A DNA stretch of 64,000 bases from Pontederia crassipes (taxonomy: Eukaryota > Streptophyta > Magnoliopsida > Commelinales > Pontederiaceae). The notes beneath the pieces are model-generated. The model was not told the DNA's origin, made no database searches, and saw only the letters and a list, made by a program, of their open reading frames with translations. Location of the stretch: positions 57,732,771-57,796,770 of the forward strand of contig CM060198.1 in assembly GCA_030549335.1 (NCBI GenBank). Direction: 5' to 3'. Shown piece by piece: positions 45,801-57,900 of this stretch; position 1 is the stretch's first letter, and each line of letters opens with the position of its first letter. A program made the position numbers and the translations under genes.

Positions 45801-46818
45801 CCACTTGAGGCTAATTTGCCGAAGTAGGACAGCGTGGCGATGATAGGCCGTACGAAGGCGGCCGAGCTCCATATCCGAGAGGCCACGAAGAATATCGATG
45901 CTCTCAAGTGAAGTAATCACTCGGAGTGTAAGGTCAGCTTGGATCTCTAAGTTGCCAATAGACCCCTTATTCCATTTGATAATGTCCCTCTTAATAAGGC
46001 TAAGGGCACGCGAAGTGGAGTTGATGTCCGACGGCCAGTGCCGTGCGACAATATCACGGGCCTCCGAGTGGAGAAGTCAAAAGTGCTCAAATTTAAAGGA
46101 TCGAGACCTCCAAGGGCGGCGGGCAGTCCTGAAAAGGAGGGGACGTGGTCAGAGACGCATCTCTGAAGAATTGAGAGAGTAATGTTCGGAAAGCGGCTCA
46201 TCCAATGACTATTAATTAGCGCACGGTCGAGTCGACACAAAATGCGCGCAAGGCCACTCCGATTATTACACCAAGTGTAGCAAGGGCCCAAGGGAGGAAT
46301 GTCGAGAAGGGATTGTGTGTTTATCATATCATTGAATGCTCGGATTGAGCCAGTAGGAGAGAAGGGGGAACCCCCAAGCTTGTCCGAGGAGGAGGAAAGA
46401 GTGTTAAAGTCTCCAATGAGGAGCCAGGGCAGGTTTGAGGTATCAGCGCGAGAAAGCTCATTCCATAGACGTTTGCGAACAGAAGAAATCGTACTAGCGT
46501 AAACAGTAGTTAACAGAAAATTAAAACTTTCGAAAGAGATCGCAGCATGAATAAGATGAGCAGAGATAAGGAGCAAAGTCACCTGAGCTCTTGGCAACGC
46601 CATGCCAAGAGGATTCCACCTGAGGCACCGCTAGCCTCGCAGAATATGTCATCCCAGTCATGACCGAGACGACAGAGTACCTGTTTAGTTTTTACAGAAT
46701 CCGTGTGTGTTTCTAACAAAATTACAAAGTGTGGTTTATGAGATCTAATAAGATTAAAGAGCCGATCCTTGGCTTTGGCCTGGTAAGCACCGCGGCAATT
46801 CCAAGCTAGGAGTCGCAT
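42818..46818 (-). pseudogene. LINE ORF2 (endonuclease, RT, RNase H)
   Basis: Endonuclease: starts MRLLAWNCRG, with LLETHTD, LLIGDFN, LDRALIN and SDHVP, so all usual catalytic motifs are visible. Frameshift near 46600. RT: GKAPGPDGFTTEFYQ, YYRPISLCN, then LLFANDLLICL, where the second position of the FADD motif is Asn (GAT to AAT). zf-RVT: WRILVPPKIHFFFWKLLHKN near 43700, with a frame change inside it. RNase H: SSDGSLE, EVEARAMLAGL, SDSESF and DYLARFGR near 42850-43210. More stops and frame changes lie between 44870 and 45200 and around 44100-43820. It cannot make a working protein. Confidence 0.85.
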
Positions 46819-48693
46819 GAAGGGTGGGCGGGTTCGTCTGCTCCCGAGGAATCCGGGGCCAAAACTTGCAAAGAGGAGGGGGGAAGTGAGACAGGAGCAG
46901 ATGAAGAGGTAAAGCCCTTACCTTTGGTTGTATGTTTGGATAGTGTCCATCGAGGGCGAAGCGAGGGAAGCGGCGCTTGTGGCTTATGGACGCGCAACTT
47001 CTTCTTTTCGGAGCATGGTGGCGGGAGGAGCTCGACATCCTCCGGGTCCTCATCGGAGACAATCTCAGGAGCCAAGGGTGCTCGACTGAGGTAGGCAGCA
47101 GCACAGGCGGCAAAGTCCTCATGTCCCAGAGAGGGCATTGGAACCAAAGGCGCAGAAACAACCGCCGAGGCATGTGGAGGGGAATGAGTAGTCAAAGAAA
47201 AGGTCGAGAAGAGGTGTGGGGACGCCGGAGGGGGTGGCGGATGCAGACACATCTCAGGCGAGGTTGGAGGTGGGTGTTTACGGCAAGAGGGAGAAGAGAT
47301 AGTAGCTAGATCAGAGGTAATTGGAACGGCTGAAGAGATATCGGCTAGGGCAACTGGAGAGGGGCAGTTTTGATTATCATACCGACGGCCCAGATCAGCC
47401 GGGACAAGATTGTCCCTCCCAGATCCCGCCATGTGTCCGCCGAAATGAACGCGTGGGCAGAATCCGCAAGGGGGTTGATCTGACCGTTGGGAGAAGACAC
47501 ACGGATAGCATACGTGTCACAGATCCGAGGGGGGGGGGGGAAGGTGTGTTAGTTTGGGGAGAATAACCGCCGATGGATCTATATGGAAGAACCCCAGCCA
47601 CACGATCCGGAGAGGTGCGGATTGGTGATATGGCAATCGGCCGTTGCGCAGGGGCGCCACGTGGATCCGCCACATCACCCCAACGCAGGCCAACGTTCAA
47701 CTCGGTGGTAACCGGCGGCGCATCGATGTCCGGCGCAGGGCAGTTAAGGTCGAGGGCCAAGGCCTGCCCCAAAAACACCGGCTCCGCCATTGGCCGCCGA
47801 GCAACCGAGCCTGCACGCCGAACCGGTGCAAAACGGGCCACACGCAGCCACGGTCCGAAGAGCAAGACCTCCCTCTCCCGCTGGACACCGTCAGCCGATG
47901 GACGCGCCGGGCACTGCTCGAAGCGGTGGCCGATGATGCCGCAGCAGAAGCAGAAAAGGGGAATGTTCTCGTAGGCGACTCACTGAAGGTACCGCTCGTC
48001 GTTCGGCAAGCAGACCAGTGCCCTGCTTGAGGGGCGTAGCGCGATCGAGCTCAACACAGGCACGGGCTGACTCGCCGCCGCAACCAAGATCCACCTGCAA
48101 GACAAGGCCAAAAGCAACAGCCACCCGCTGGAAGACACGCGTGGAACACAGCTCAAGGGGGAGCCCCGGGAATTGCAGCCACATAGGGATGGGAAGAGCC
48201 TCGTTGCTATCTGGCCGGAAAAAGGGGGCGACCTGAGCCAACGACAGGAGGGTGCCGCCGAACTCCCATGGCCCCTAGTGAGAACCTGCAGACGATCATC
48301 AGTATTGGCAAAAGAGAACAAAATGCATGAGTTACCAATTTCACTAATCGTGCAAGGCTTCGAGGTCCGCTAGAGATTCGGGATGGCCTGCTTCAGGGCA
48401 GCAAGGTTTTCAACGAAACGCCCGAGAAGGCAGAGGTGCAGAGCGGCAGCCCGCTCCTCCGTATCGCAAGCAGGGATGGACATCTCATCCGTGATTGTTT
48501 TTCGCAGGCCACGGAACTGACGCTGGGAGATGGCGATCTGAGGGAGTGACCATGGCGCACGGACGGCGGCGGCCCAAGAGTGAGGTAGAGGAGCGTTCGG
48601 GGTGGGAAGAAGTGGTGGATTGGGGTTATTTGAGGTTGTCGAAAGCGGGGGGAAGGGATCACCAGCAGAGTGCGAAGACCCCAAAAGAGCCAT
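46806..48693 (-). pseudogene. LINE ORF1 (gag-like, RNA-binding)
   Basis: Starts MALLGSSHSAGDPFPPL. It includes a DUF4283 domain (IGNSCILFSFANTDDRLQVL, then IPMWLQFPGLPLEL and ARACVELD), then a canonical knuckle CFCCGIIGHRFEQC (CX2CX4HX4C, about 47905-47945) followed by LFGPWLRV, and a long proline/serine-rich tail ending DEPAHPSCDS. An early in-frame TAG (48370) and at least three frame changes (near 48280, 48030 and 47430) break it. Its stop overlaps the ORF2 start by 13 bases. Confidence 0.8.
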
Positions 48694-48780
48694 TAGGGAG
48701 CCGGCGCCCCCGGCGAGCCGCCGGGAGCAATGACACAGCGGAGGCGAAACGGGGCTCTAACGGCTAGCGATGCGCTCATG

Positions 48781-48793
48781 GACAAATAACTTT
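48781..48793. repeat. LINE target-site duplication, right copy
   Basis: GACAAATAACTTT, identical to 42718-42730. Confidence 0.9.
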
Positions 48794-49304
48794 AATATGC
48801 ATGTCTTGTTCATAACAGTAATATATATGCAATGTGGTGCAATATAATTTCATGGGTTGTTGATGAAAAATGCCTAAAGATCTTGGAAGCCTATATTGAC
48901 CCACAAGTGATGAACATTGCCATGGAATGTGATATTCGGATTCATATATGAAGAATGTAGTCGGTACAACCACAACATGATCTCTTGGCCCGGATCATTT
49001 CTAAGATAACACAAAATGCGAATAGTTGCATCACAATATTGTGGACGTGGATAATGAACAAACTGTGTAAGATTAATATGAATAGGATAAGAAAGATGGG
49101 ATCTTGTGATAGTAATTAGATAAAGAAGACGTCCAACAGGCTACTGAATACCGTGAAGGATCAATCAATGGCCACACCTAATTAAGTCATAAAAAGAATC
49201 GACAGTTGTTGTTCATCACCAAGCATCCCAGCATCAAATAGAATAACATAAGCATATATATATACTTTCCGTTGGCTAAATAAGACACCGTCTTTAGCGT
49301 ATAA
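48794..49304. other. Spacer
   Basis: AT-rich. 48850-49260 has short stretches with a copia pol feel (CACAATATTGTGG, GGATAATG) but nothing firm. No gene. Confidence 0.3.
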
Positions 49305-50849
49305 CACTACAAGAAAATCGCGATTTTCCGACGGATAATTTTCGACGATTCTAAATCCGTCGCAATTTGCGACGGATCCGTTTCTGACGGATTTTTCGAC
49401 GGTTATGACCGTCGGAAATAATTTATATTATTATTTAATTTTTCGACGATTAGGAACATCGATATTTTTGACGGATATCCATCCGTCGTAATTTTCGACG
49501 ACTTTTCCGATAGTTACGACCATCGGAAATAAAAAAATTAAATTATATATTTTTAATATTATTATTAAATTTTTTCGATGGATTTTCCGACGGTCACGAC
49601 AGTCAGAAATTAAAAAATTAATTATATAATTTATTATATTATTATTTAATTTTTCGACGATTAGGAACGTCGATATTTTCGACGGATATCTATCCGTCGC
49701 AATTTCCGACGACTTTTCTAACAGTTACGATCGTCGGAAATAAAAAATTAAATTATATATATTTAATATTATTATTAAATTTTTTCAACGAATTTTCCGA
49801 CGGTTCCATTTTCCCGCTTTCTTTCCACTTTTTTCCTTTATATATTTTCCCTCCTCCCTCTTCTCTCTCCCTCCTCCCTCCACTCCTCTCTCTCTCCCTC
49901 CTCTCCTCTCTCCCTCTCCCGGCCGCGAGCACCGGATCAGCCTCTCCCGCGCGTCGGACGCCGGCGACCCTCCCACGTCGGACGCCGACGACCCTCCCAC
50001 GCCGGACGCCGGCGACCCTCTCCCGCACTGGCGACCCTCTCCCACGCCGGCGTATCTCTCTCTCCCGCTCCGCGCCGGCAACTCTCTCTGCTGTCGGCCG
50101 GATCCGGCCGTGGCCGTTCGGATCCGGCCGTGGCCGTTCGGATCCGGCCTCCAGCGGCCGCCAGGCGGGCCGGTTCCGGCCTCCAGCGCCCGGATCCGAC
50201 AGCCTGGCGCCGGATCGGCCGCCAGGCGAGCCGGATCCGGCCTCCTGGCGCCGGATCGGCCGCCTGGCGTCGGATCCGGCCGCCTGGCGCCGGATCCGGC
50301 CGCCTGGCGGCGGATTCGGCCGCTAATTTTTTTTTATATTTAAAAAATTATTTGCGACGGTCGCGACCGTCAAAAGATCGACGATTGCGACACCCGTCTA
50401 AAGTTTCGACAGTTAGGACCGTCGAAAAGTTGCGACGGCTCGGACCGCCGGCCTTTTCCGGCGGTTGCAATCGTCGGAAATTTCGACGGCTCGGACCGTC
50501 GGCCTTTTCCGGCGGTTGCAACCGTCGGAAATATCGACGGTTCGGACCGCCGGCCTTTTTCGGCGGTTGCAACCGTCGGAAATATCGACGGTTCGGACCG
50601 CCGGGGACTTTTTCGGCGGTTGCAACCGTCGGAAAATTTCGACGGGTCGAACCGCCGGGGACTGTTCCGACGGCTAGAACCATCGATATTTTCGACGAAT
50701 TTTTTTCAACCGTCGCAAACCCGTTTGCGACGAGCATTTTTCCGACGGATCGATTCCGACTGAAAAACCGTCGGTAATTGCGTTACCGACGGTTTTCGGG
50801 CTGATTACCGACGGTTCGGACCGTCGGTAATCCGCATTTTTTAGTAGTG
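49305..50849. mobile_element. Non-autonomous CACTA element B
   Basis: Begins CACTACAAGAAAATCGCGAT and ends CATTTTTTAGTAGTG, with the 3-bp duplication TAA on both sides. Subterminal CGACGGTT..GACCGTCGG palindromes are dense on both sides. The centre (49920-50330) is GC-rich with GGATCCGGCCGCCTGGCG repeats. No transposase. Element A has the same plan. Confidence 0.9.
50435..50680. repeat. 51-bp tandem array of paired palindromes inside CACTA element B
   Basis: Units start near 50459, 50510, 50561 and 50614. Each holds two palindromes, CGGCGGTTGCAACCGTCGG and CGACGGTTCGGACCGCCGG. Because 51 is a multiple of 3, both strands stay open through the array (215 and 129 codons), but this is a by-product. 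Confidence 0.85.
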
Positions 50850-51057
50850 TAAGTGAATACGATCCATCATCTTAATTAATAATTAGCATAAGTGAATAAG
50901 GAGTCATCAACATTGGAATGCATAAGGTAACTCATATAGGCCATCCTCATGTAGATCATCATGAAGAACAGTATTATATGCACATTTATCTTTCACAGCG
51001 TTGATAAAATTACTTGCATTTAATTTTATATACCCAGCGATACCCCATGGCCTTTTA
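50850..51057. other. Spacer between CACTA element B and a MITE
   Basis: AT-rich, nothing recognised. Confidence 0.4.
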
Positions 51058-51463
51058 GCCCCTGTGTTGATGAGGGAGAATGAAAGGTAATGAAGGGGAG
51101 AGGAGGATATTTTTTTTCACCTGGTTTGAATGGGAGGTAACAGAAGAAATTGGAGTGGAATTTTTCCCTCCATCTCCTTTTTTTGGAGTCAGATTTTTCA
51201 ACCTCATTTTGAGGGTAAAGGGAATAAAATATTATTAAATAATTTAATGATATGAAATGATATGATTGTTCTAAAATAAATAATTACTTATTATTGTTTA
51301 TAAGGGCACAATCATCTTATAAAATTAATACTTACAAGTTTCCCCTCATTTACCTCGATCCAAATAAAGTTAATAATTTTCCTTCCATTCTCTTTCCTCT
51401 CTTTCCCTTCCCTCTCATTTTCCTATCTTTCCTTTAATGACATGTTACCAGAACAATGCCTTA
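51058..51463. mobile_element. Probable MITE, purine-rich arms
   Basis: Left AGCCCCTGTGTTGATGAGGG; right reversed AGGCATTGTTCTGGTAAC. The arms are complementary in type (GAATGAAAGG... against ...CTTTCCTTTAATG). AT-rich centre. Target duplication not fixed. Confidence 0.45.
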
Positions 51464-52010
51464 GCTTGATAGATGATAATTGTGCAAGTGTCAGGTATAT
51501 CATTATTGATAGGGTTTCTGTGCGAGAGATATTATAATGAACGCATGAAAATTATAAGACAACGTAGAGTTTTATTAGATGAAAAATAGAAGAGAATTAC
51601 AAATTAAAATATTTTTTATTTGGATCCTAAAGAATTTATATGGGCATTTTCTTTACGAATCATAGAAATTATATATCGTGTGAGACTTCAAATTAATCAC
51701 TCAAAAATTAAGACACATATCTTGTAATAAAAAAATTAATTAATTTTGGAATTTACCTTAATATTTTAGCCCCTAACGAGGGGCGTCTTTTACTTCAGAA
51801 TATCTTAAAAATCGAATGAATTTTTAATTGAGATAAAAATTCAATGCATTATTAATAATTATCTTATAGTGCAGGTACTTCTTTCACCATTGCAGCACTT
51901 CAAAATGGATTACGAAGTGCTTCGTCGAGCTGGAAGGCACGATAAGAAACAGAAAATTTATCATTAGCAATGAACTTTTCAATATGGCATTAAGTGTACA
52001 TGAGACTCAT
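51464..52010. other. Spacer
   Basis: AT-rich, nothing recognised. Confidence 0.4.
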
Positions 52011-53060
52011 CACTATAAGAAAAATGATATTTTTCGATGGTTGGTCCGTCGAAAAATCGGAAGAAATCGTCGGCAATATGAGTTTCCGACGGGTTTACTG
52101 ATGAAAACGATCGATCGAAAAAGTGGATGTCGCAAAACACTTTTCGACGGTTCGAAAATATACATCGAAAGTTTTGACCATTCTAACCGTCCCAAAACTC
52201 CAATGACAGCGACTGTCGAAAGTTCCGGCGGTCACGATCGTCGAAAACTTTCGACGGCCGCAATCATGAAAAACTTTCGGAGGTCGCGACCGTCTAAATA
52301 TTCTGGCGGTCGCAACCGTCGCAAAGAATTTTTAAAATATAAAAAAAAATTGCCAATCGACAGGCGACCTGATCCAAAGCCATCTGGCGGCCGATCATGC
52401 CGCCGCCGGCCAGATCCGGCCGCTTGACGGGCGATCACGTCGCGGCCGATCAGATTCGGCCGCCTAGTGGCCGATCAGGTCTGCTGGCCGGATCGGCCGA
52501 TCATGCTGCAACCGGCTAGATCAAGCCACCTGGCGGCCCATCATCCCGGCAGCGGCCAGATCCGGCCTGACGGTCGATCAGATCGCGACCGATCATATGA
52601 GGCCGTCTGACACCCGATCAGGCCACACCGATCAAATCAGCTGGCCCAAGTCCGCTACGGTCGAATCAGAGGGGAGATCGAGAGAAAGGGAGAGGGAGCC
52701 GAAGAGAAGGAGATCGGAGAGGTGGGAGCCGGAGTCGAAGCCTTGTTGGAGGGAGCCAAGCCGAAGAATGACAGCCACCGGACGGGGAGAGAGGGAGAGG
52801 AAGTGTAAATGAAAGGAGAGGAAGTGAGGGAAGGAGAGAGGTTAAATATAAGAAAAATTGACGGGGAGGGTGGGCGGAAATGAAATTAAAAATTTTGATG
52901 GCTCGGATCGTCGACGATTCGAACTATCAGTAATTAAATAAATAAAATATCACCCATATTATATATTATGATATATATGATTATAATATTTAATTACTTT
53001 TATAATTATCGACGGTTCAGAACATAAAAAATTTAGACCATCCGTAATTATAATAATAAA
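52011..53060. mobile_element. CACTA element C, right end lost
   Basis: Starts CACTATAAGAAAAATGATAT, then TTTTCGATGG. Palindromes CGACGG..CCGTCG and a GC-rich centre (52340-52640, GGCGGCCGATCA repeats) follow, then more CGACGGTTC motifs to about 53050. No CACTA terminus is found on the right. Related to D by its first 20 bp. Confidence 0.72.
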
Positions 53061-53089
53061 ATACTAATTCGGCCAAAATTAGAAATACT

Positions 53090-53930
53090 GATCGGATTTG
53101 ATTTATTGCACATTGTTATAAATCAAATACAATCTCAAATTTTCTTCCTTTGCTCACACATAATTTATTGCAGTCACCGGTATTTGATTCATGGATCTAC
53201 ATCTCACTTGACTGAATTTATAAGTGATTAATTCGTTTAATTGGCAATGGAGTAATTAGATTTTGTCAAGAGAGATTATCGATATATTAAGAATCTCATA
53301 AGTGTACATGTCTAATTAAGAATCTTATTGATTCAAAGAACCATTAATTCCATTTTGATTAGTTTAATATTGACTTATACACACCATTATTTATTGATGT
53401 GAAACCCTTAAATGATTTAAGATGACTCGTTGAGATAATATATGCAATATCGCAGTTGCCCTACATATTAAATGTGTTCTTATATTCTTGGTGACCTAAT
53501 TATGTTTCATTTTGGTCCATATTAAAAAGAGAAAATGTATATATAGAGCATTAGAACAGGTGTAAAGTACTCATTTTACTTATTATATTAATAAAATAAA
53601 CATATTAATTTAAAGTATGTGTTAAATAATAAACATGATTAAGATCATGACCATCTAATAATCCGATAATCATGATCAAATTATTTTAACAAATATAATT
53701 AATTCAATGACTATAATTTATTTAGTCTTTAGATGATATTTTTTTATTATCAAATCATCTCAATAAATATATATTACTTCATCTATTTGTAAAATTAATC
53801 ATAAATTATAATTATAAAATTACTTAAATAATGAAAAAATAATCGCTCTACACCAAAATATACATTAACCTCTACTAAAAATGTGTGCGTCTTTTAACTA
53901 TTTGCATGGCAAGCCAAGAGTGGAGTGCTC
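53090..53930. repeat. Duplicated block Y, copy 2 (partner at 19740-20400)
   Basis: Same ordered blocks as copy 1, interrupted by AT-rich inserts (about 53530-53880). Non-coding. It marks the upstream end of the fourth BBE-like unit. Confidence 0.65.
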
Positions 53931-55180
53931 CACAACACATATTAAATAAACTCTCAAAAACATTTGAAGCCCTCAACCATATAGAAATTGCCTAAATATA
54001 AAACAACACTTCTACATAGATTTAATTAACTACAAATAGGAATTATAGAGATATTCAAGGGTCAAATTGATTTGATCCAAGCACAAACTCGATTTAATCT
54101 GTCAATTTTGATGAGATTGAGTTGATCATGGTTTTTTTTTCTTTTTTTCGTTATTTAATATATATTTTAAAATATAAAATTATATTTTTAAAAATTAAGT
54201 AATCTTGATTCCATGTGAGCCATAGATCGGTTTTCTCAAATCAATCGTAACCTTCCATTGTTTTGGGCCAATTAAGGACCACTTAGATCATGGCATTAGG
54301 TCCATTAATTCTTGTGGCCCCATAGAAGGCCCAGTTAGTCCATGCGGCCCTCTTCTTATTTTTGCATTGTTAATAATTAGATCTGATAATTCATTGCCGT
54401 AGCTGTTTCGTCTTGCGGCCCATTTGGCCTTTTTGTTTTTTACTGATTTTAAATGTAATTGTGTTTAGAATTGTTTGTGTAGACTAAGATTGCACTAAGA
54501 AAATATTGTCTTCAATTAATTTTTATTGTTTTAATTCATATAATCTCTATTATTTTAAGAGATGTACTAAATTTTGTTAGTTATTGCAGTATGTTTGGGT
54601 GATTAATTTCATAAAGTTTTGTTTTATCAAATACGAAATAACGATTAATCATATTTTAACTCTTTATAAAATTTAAATGGTTAAAAAATATTATAAATTT
54701 AATTATGATTTTTTTATTTTTATAAAAAATTACTATCCAAAATTATAATTATTACTCAATAAATTTAGTTGTTCTAATAAATTTAATTTTTACCGTAACT
54801 GTTATTTGACACATAAATATTATTTATAGCACAATTTTGGCCAATTACTTTTTAAGGGAAGTTTTATTTTTCAATTCATTTCTTATTTTCGATGCCTTCA
54901 ATATTAAATGTGAAGGGGAAATTATGGAAGAAAAACGTATTTCTTATTATAGACATAAATAATTTTGGAATATTTCAATTATTACTCTTGCTATACAAAC
55001 ATTTGGAGTCGAAAATTGTGTACCGAATGGATGAAAATGCAGGAGCGGATGACTTCGTATAATAAATAATCTTATTAGAATTTTAAAGATTTACAAACAA
55101 AGTGACACATATTAAAATCTCATGTGTTCTGATCTGAACCATCCAATCTAATCTGGACGACTCGAAGCAAATGGCGCTAA

Positions 55181-55222
<42 letters not shown>

Positions 55223-56146
55223 GAATGGCCATTATGACTAGGAATTTATTCAAATTATAGTCATAACAATAGTATAAGGTGATAATAATTTTACCGCAAC
55301 CTTCAACTTGTCATCTAATTGAACATATACATGCTAGTTCAAAATTAAGAATGTCTAACGTATAAAGATTCAAAGAGACTAAAAAAAAATAGAACAAGTT
55401 CAGATACACCCATAAAGATATCTTAACTTCGTGATGTAGTAGTTAAAAGGGGCATTCGAACATACGTCATCATTGCAAATTAATGGCATCGCCTTGGAAA
55501 AGTTAATATTGAAATAAAATATCTCGATCTTCGAATAAGTCGAGTATTGCCCTAAGATACGATTGGGGACTTCTTTCTTTAGCAAAAGTTTGAAAGTAGT
55601 AAAAATTATTCTTCATTTGTCGATTAGAACTTTGGTTCCGTTAGGTCTTGTCCTAAAAAGATTTGTGTTGGATGAAGTGGAATCTAAAAAGAGAAGCAAG
55701 CTAAAGCAACGCAAGTGTAGTTCCAACCTTATGGATCTCTTGATTTTGGGTCAAAGTTTATATCTATGTTTGACATAACATGTAAGAATCAAACCCAAGT
55801 TTTGATTTGCTTTGAACTTGCGAGAAAGATAACTAGGATCTTATTGCCACTTGTGCATTCAAACACCCCGAGGAATAGGCTATTGTGGACTTGCATGTGG
55901 TTAAAGTCAACTTAAAATTTTCAAACACCATCAATTATTTCAAAAATGAGAACATCATCATTTGTCTTTCCATTGGCAAGAACATATTCTCACTTTTCAA
56001 TTTTTCTCTTGTTCTAATTTCAGATAAACATTATTTGACCTTTTATGAAAAAAAAAGGTTGTTACTCTGGTTCCGTTCACAAGAAATTATGAAAATGTCA
56101 AATATAGTTCTTACTTCCTACTATCCTAATTCCCCAATCCCAACCA
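53931..56146. other. Spacer with (AT)n at 55185-55219
   Basis: Mostly AT-rich. 55560-56150 has weak open stretches (up to 91 codons) with no recognised domain and no codon signature like the real genes. Confidence 0.4.
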
Positions 56147-56787
56147 CCCTATTTTCATAATCGGATCGACTTTATTATCGTATCATGATTGGATCGATCC
56201 GATCAAATTCGATTATGTTGAATCAAATTTTATTAAAATAATATTATTCATAATAATTCTACAAATATGATACGAGTTATATGATATGATATATGAATAT
56301 TATACTTATAACTATTAATAATATTAAAAGTTTAAATAATGATAAATAATAATGGTTTACATAAAAATATAAATAGATTATTATTGATTTAGTATCTATT
56401 ATTTATTGATGATAGATGCTATATTAATAAAAATTCTTTTAAGTTATTCTTTTTTTCTTTTTTCCTTTAACACTTTCCTTTTTATTTTCCCCTTTTGATA
56501 ATTTTTCATTTTAATGTTATTCAATTTTAAATACTCACTTTTTATTTTAATTCCTATTTGATTCTATGTTTATACATATAATTTTCTCTTCTCTTTAACA
56601 TTCCTTATATTCCTTTCTTTTTTTTTTCCTTTTCTAACTTTACTAATTTTGTCATTTTTAGATGTTGGCCTGTTTTTCTAATTGAACCGAATTTTGTCAA
56701 AACCGATTTTGATATACAACTAGACTTGATCATCGGCCAAGTCACGATTAATTGAACCGACTGGTCCGATCCGATTTTGATAACATC
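56147..56787. mobile_element. hAT-type MITE
   Basis: Left CCTATTTTCATAATCGGATC; right reversed GATGTTATCAAAATCGGATC. GATC-rich ends and AT-rich core, as in 1884-2464 and 41713-42417. Target duplication not clear. Confidence 0.55.
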
Positions 56788-57220
56788 GTAAAGATCAACT
56801 GCAATATGCTACCAATTTGGGAATTGAAAACCTAGTTTTAATATTTTGTTTATTAACCCAAGGAGTTAAATGTGGCAATGAATGTAGATGTCATGATTTG
56901 TTGAGAATTTTAAATTTTTACATTCTTATATTTTAATACTAATAGACTGCTATCCTGGATGTTATGTTAACAATGGAAATGTAAGGAAATGTAAAAGGTT
57001 AATTAAGATCATGTTAGGCCATATACTTTTGAGACTGCGTCAGAATACATCGACATTGGAAATGTAATCTTGAAATCTTATATATGATAACGATACCACA
57101 ATGATTATTATCAATATTTGATTGACCTACCTAATATATTATGATGAAGTCTTACTATGCCATTTATAATATTTATCAAACAAACCAGTCTACCGAGATT
57201 GATAAATCCCATGAGTAACA

Positions 57221-57280
<60 letters not shown>

Positions 57281-57339
57281 TCACAACAAGTTAGATCATG
57301 ATATGATATGTTTATAATACTTTGAATTTAAATCCAGTT
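56788..57339. other. Spacer with (AT)n at 57229-57279
   Basis: AT-rich, nothing recognised apart from the microsatellite of about 50 bp. Confidence 0.45.
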
Positions 57340-57900
57340 TGTAATCTTTTTTTTTAAATGAAAATTGCATTACCTAAATATATGATTGACGAATGCGGTC
57401 ATGCAAAATACAATGGAGCCCTTAAGGAGGATTGTCCGGCCAAAAAATATTTCTCTAGCCTTGCCAGTCGAGATATGCAAGATAGTCCGCAGCATAGATA
57501 TTTCGTCTTAGGCAATGGATACATTTAAAATTGACAAAAGAATCAATGTGATATTGTATTTCTTCGAATAACCGAAGACACACGAGGGTGCTATGTTCTT
57601 CTTGTTTATAATGTCCACTAGAACAGTTGAGTCTGATTCAAGGATGATATTAGTAATTCCAAGTTGCCTTCCTTTTTTAACCTAAGAAGAGTACTATAAG
57701 CCTCCGAGTATAATGCCGAGGAAGAGGTGTGAGATGTTACCCCTGCAATAAGTGTTTAATCCTAAAGAAGATGAGTTTGTAATACTAAAAGAACCATTAT
57801 ATTCGACTAGTGTTTAAGCAATGAGAGCGGTGAAGCTGTCAGTCTTATACATGAGTTAGTTGTCCAAACAACGAGCTTAAGAGAAGATTTACCGGGGGGA
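57340..57900 (-). mobile_element. 5'-truncated LINE remnant (RNase H end)
   Basis: The minus frame contains SSALYSEAYSTLLRLKK, then LESDSTVLVDII, the RNase H of plant L1-type elements. A T-run at 57343-57356 is the remains of the poly-A tail. Everything upstream of RNase H is missing, as is common for 5' truncation. Diverged from the 42731-48780 element. Confidence 0.65.

Larger units (their letters stand above)
42731..48780 (-). mobile_element. Full-length L1-type LINE with RNase H, dead
   Basis: A 6.05-kb non-LTR element on the minus strand, bounded by a perfect 13-bp duplication. A T-run (the poly-A tail on the minus strand) is at the left end. Order on its own strand: ORF1 with DUF4283 and a CCHC knuckle, then ORF2 with AP endonuclease, reverse transcriptase, zf-RVT and RNase H. 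Both frames carry several frameshifts and stops, and the RT motif FADD is FAND. Length and both ends are complete, so it inserted as a full copy. Confidence 0.92.

Noticed and set aside
50130-50777. 215-codon frame of RRK/GPP repeats
   Set aside because: Product of the 51-bp palindrome array and GC core in a CACTA element. Both strands are open for the same reason.
50342-50830. Regular palindromes resembling a CRISPR array
   Set aside because: Spacers are themselves repeated, the host is a plant, and CACTA ends enclose the array.
55563-56160. Frames of 71 and 91 codons, possible small gene
   Set aside because: AT-rich, no domain, no conserved motif, codon use unlike the real genes.
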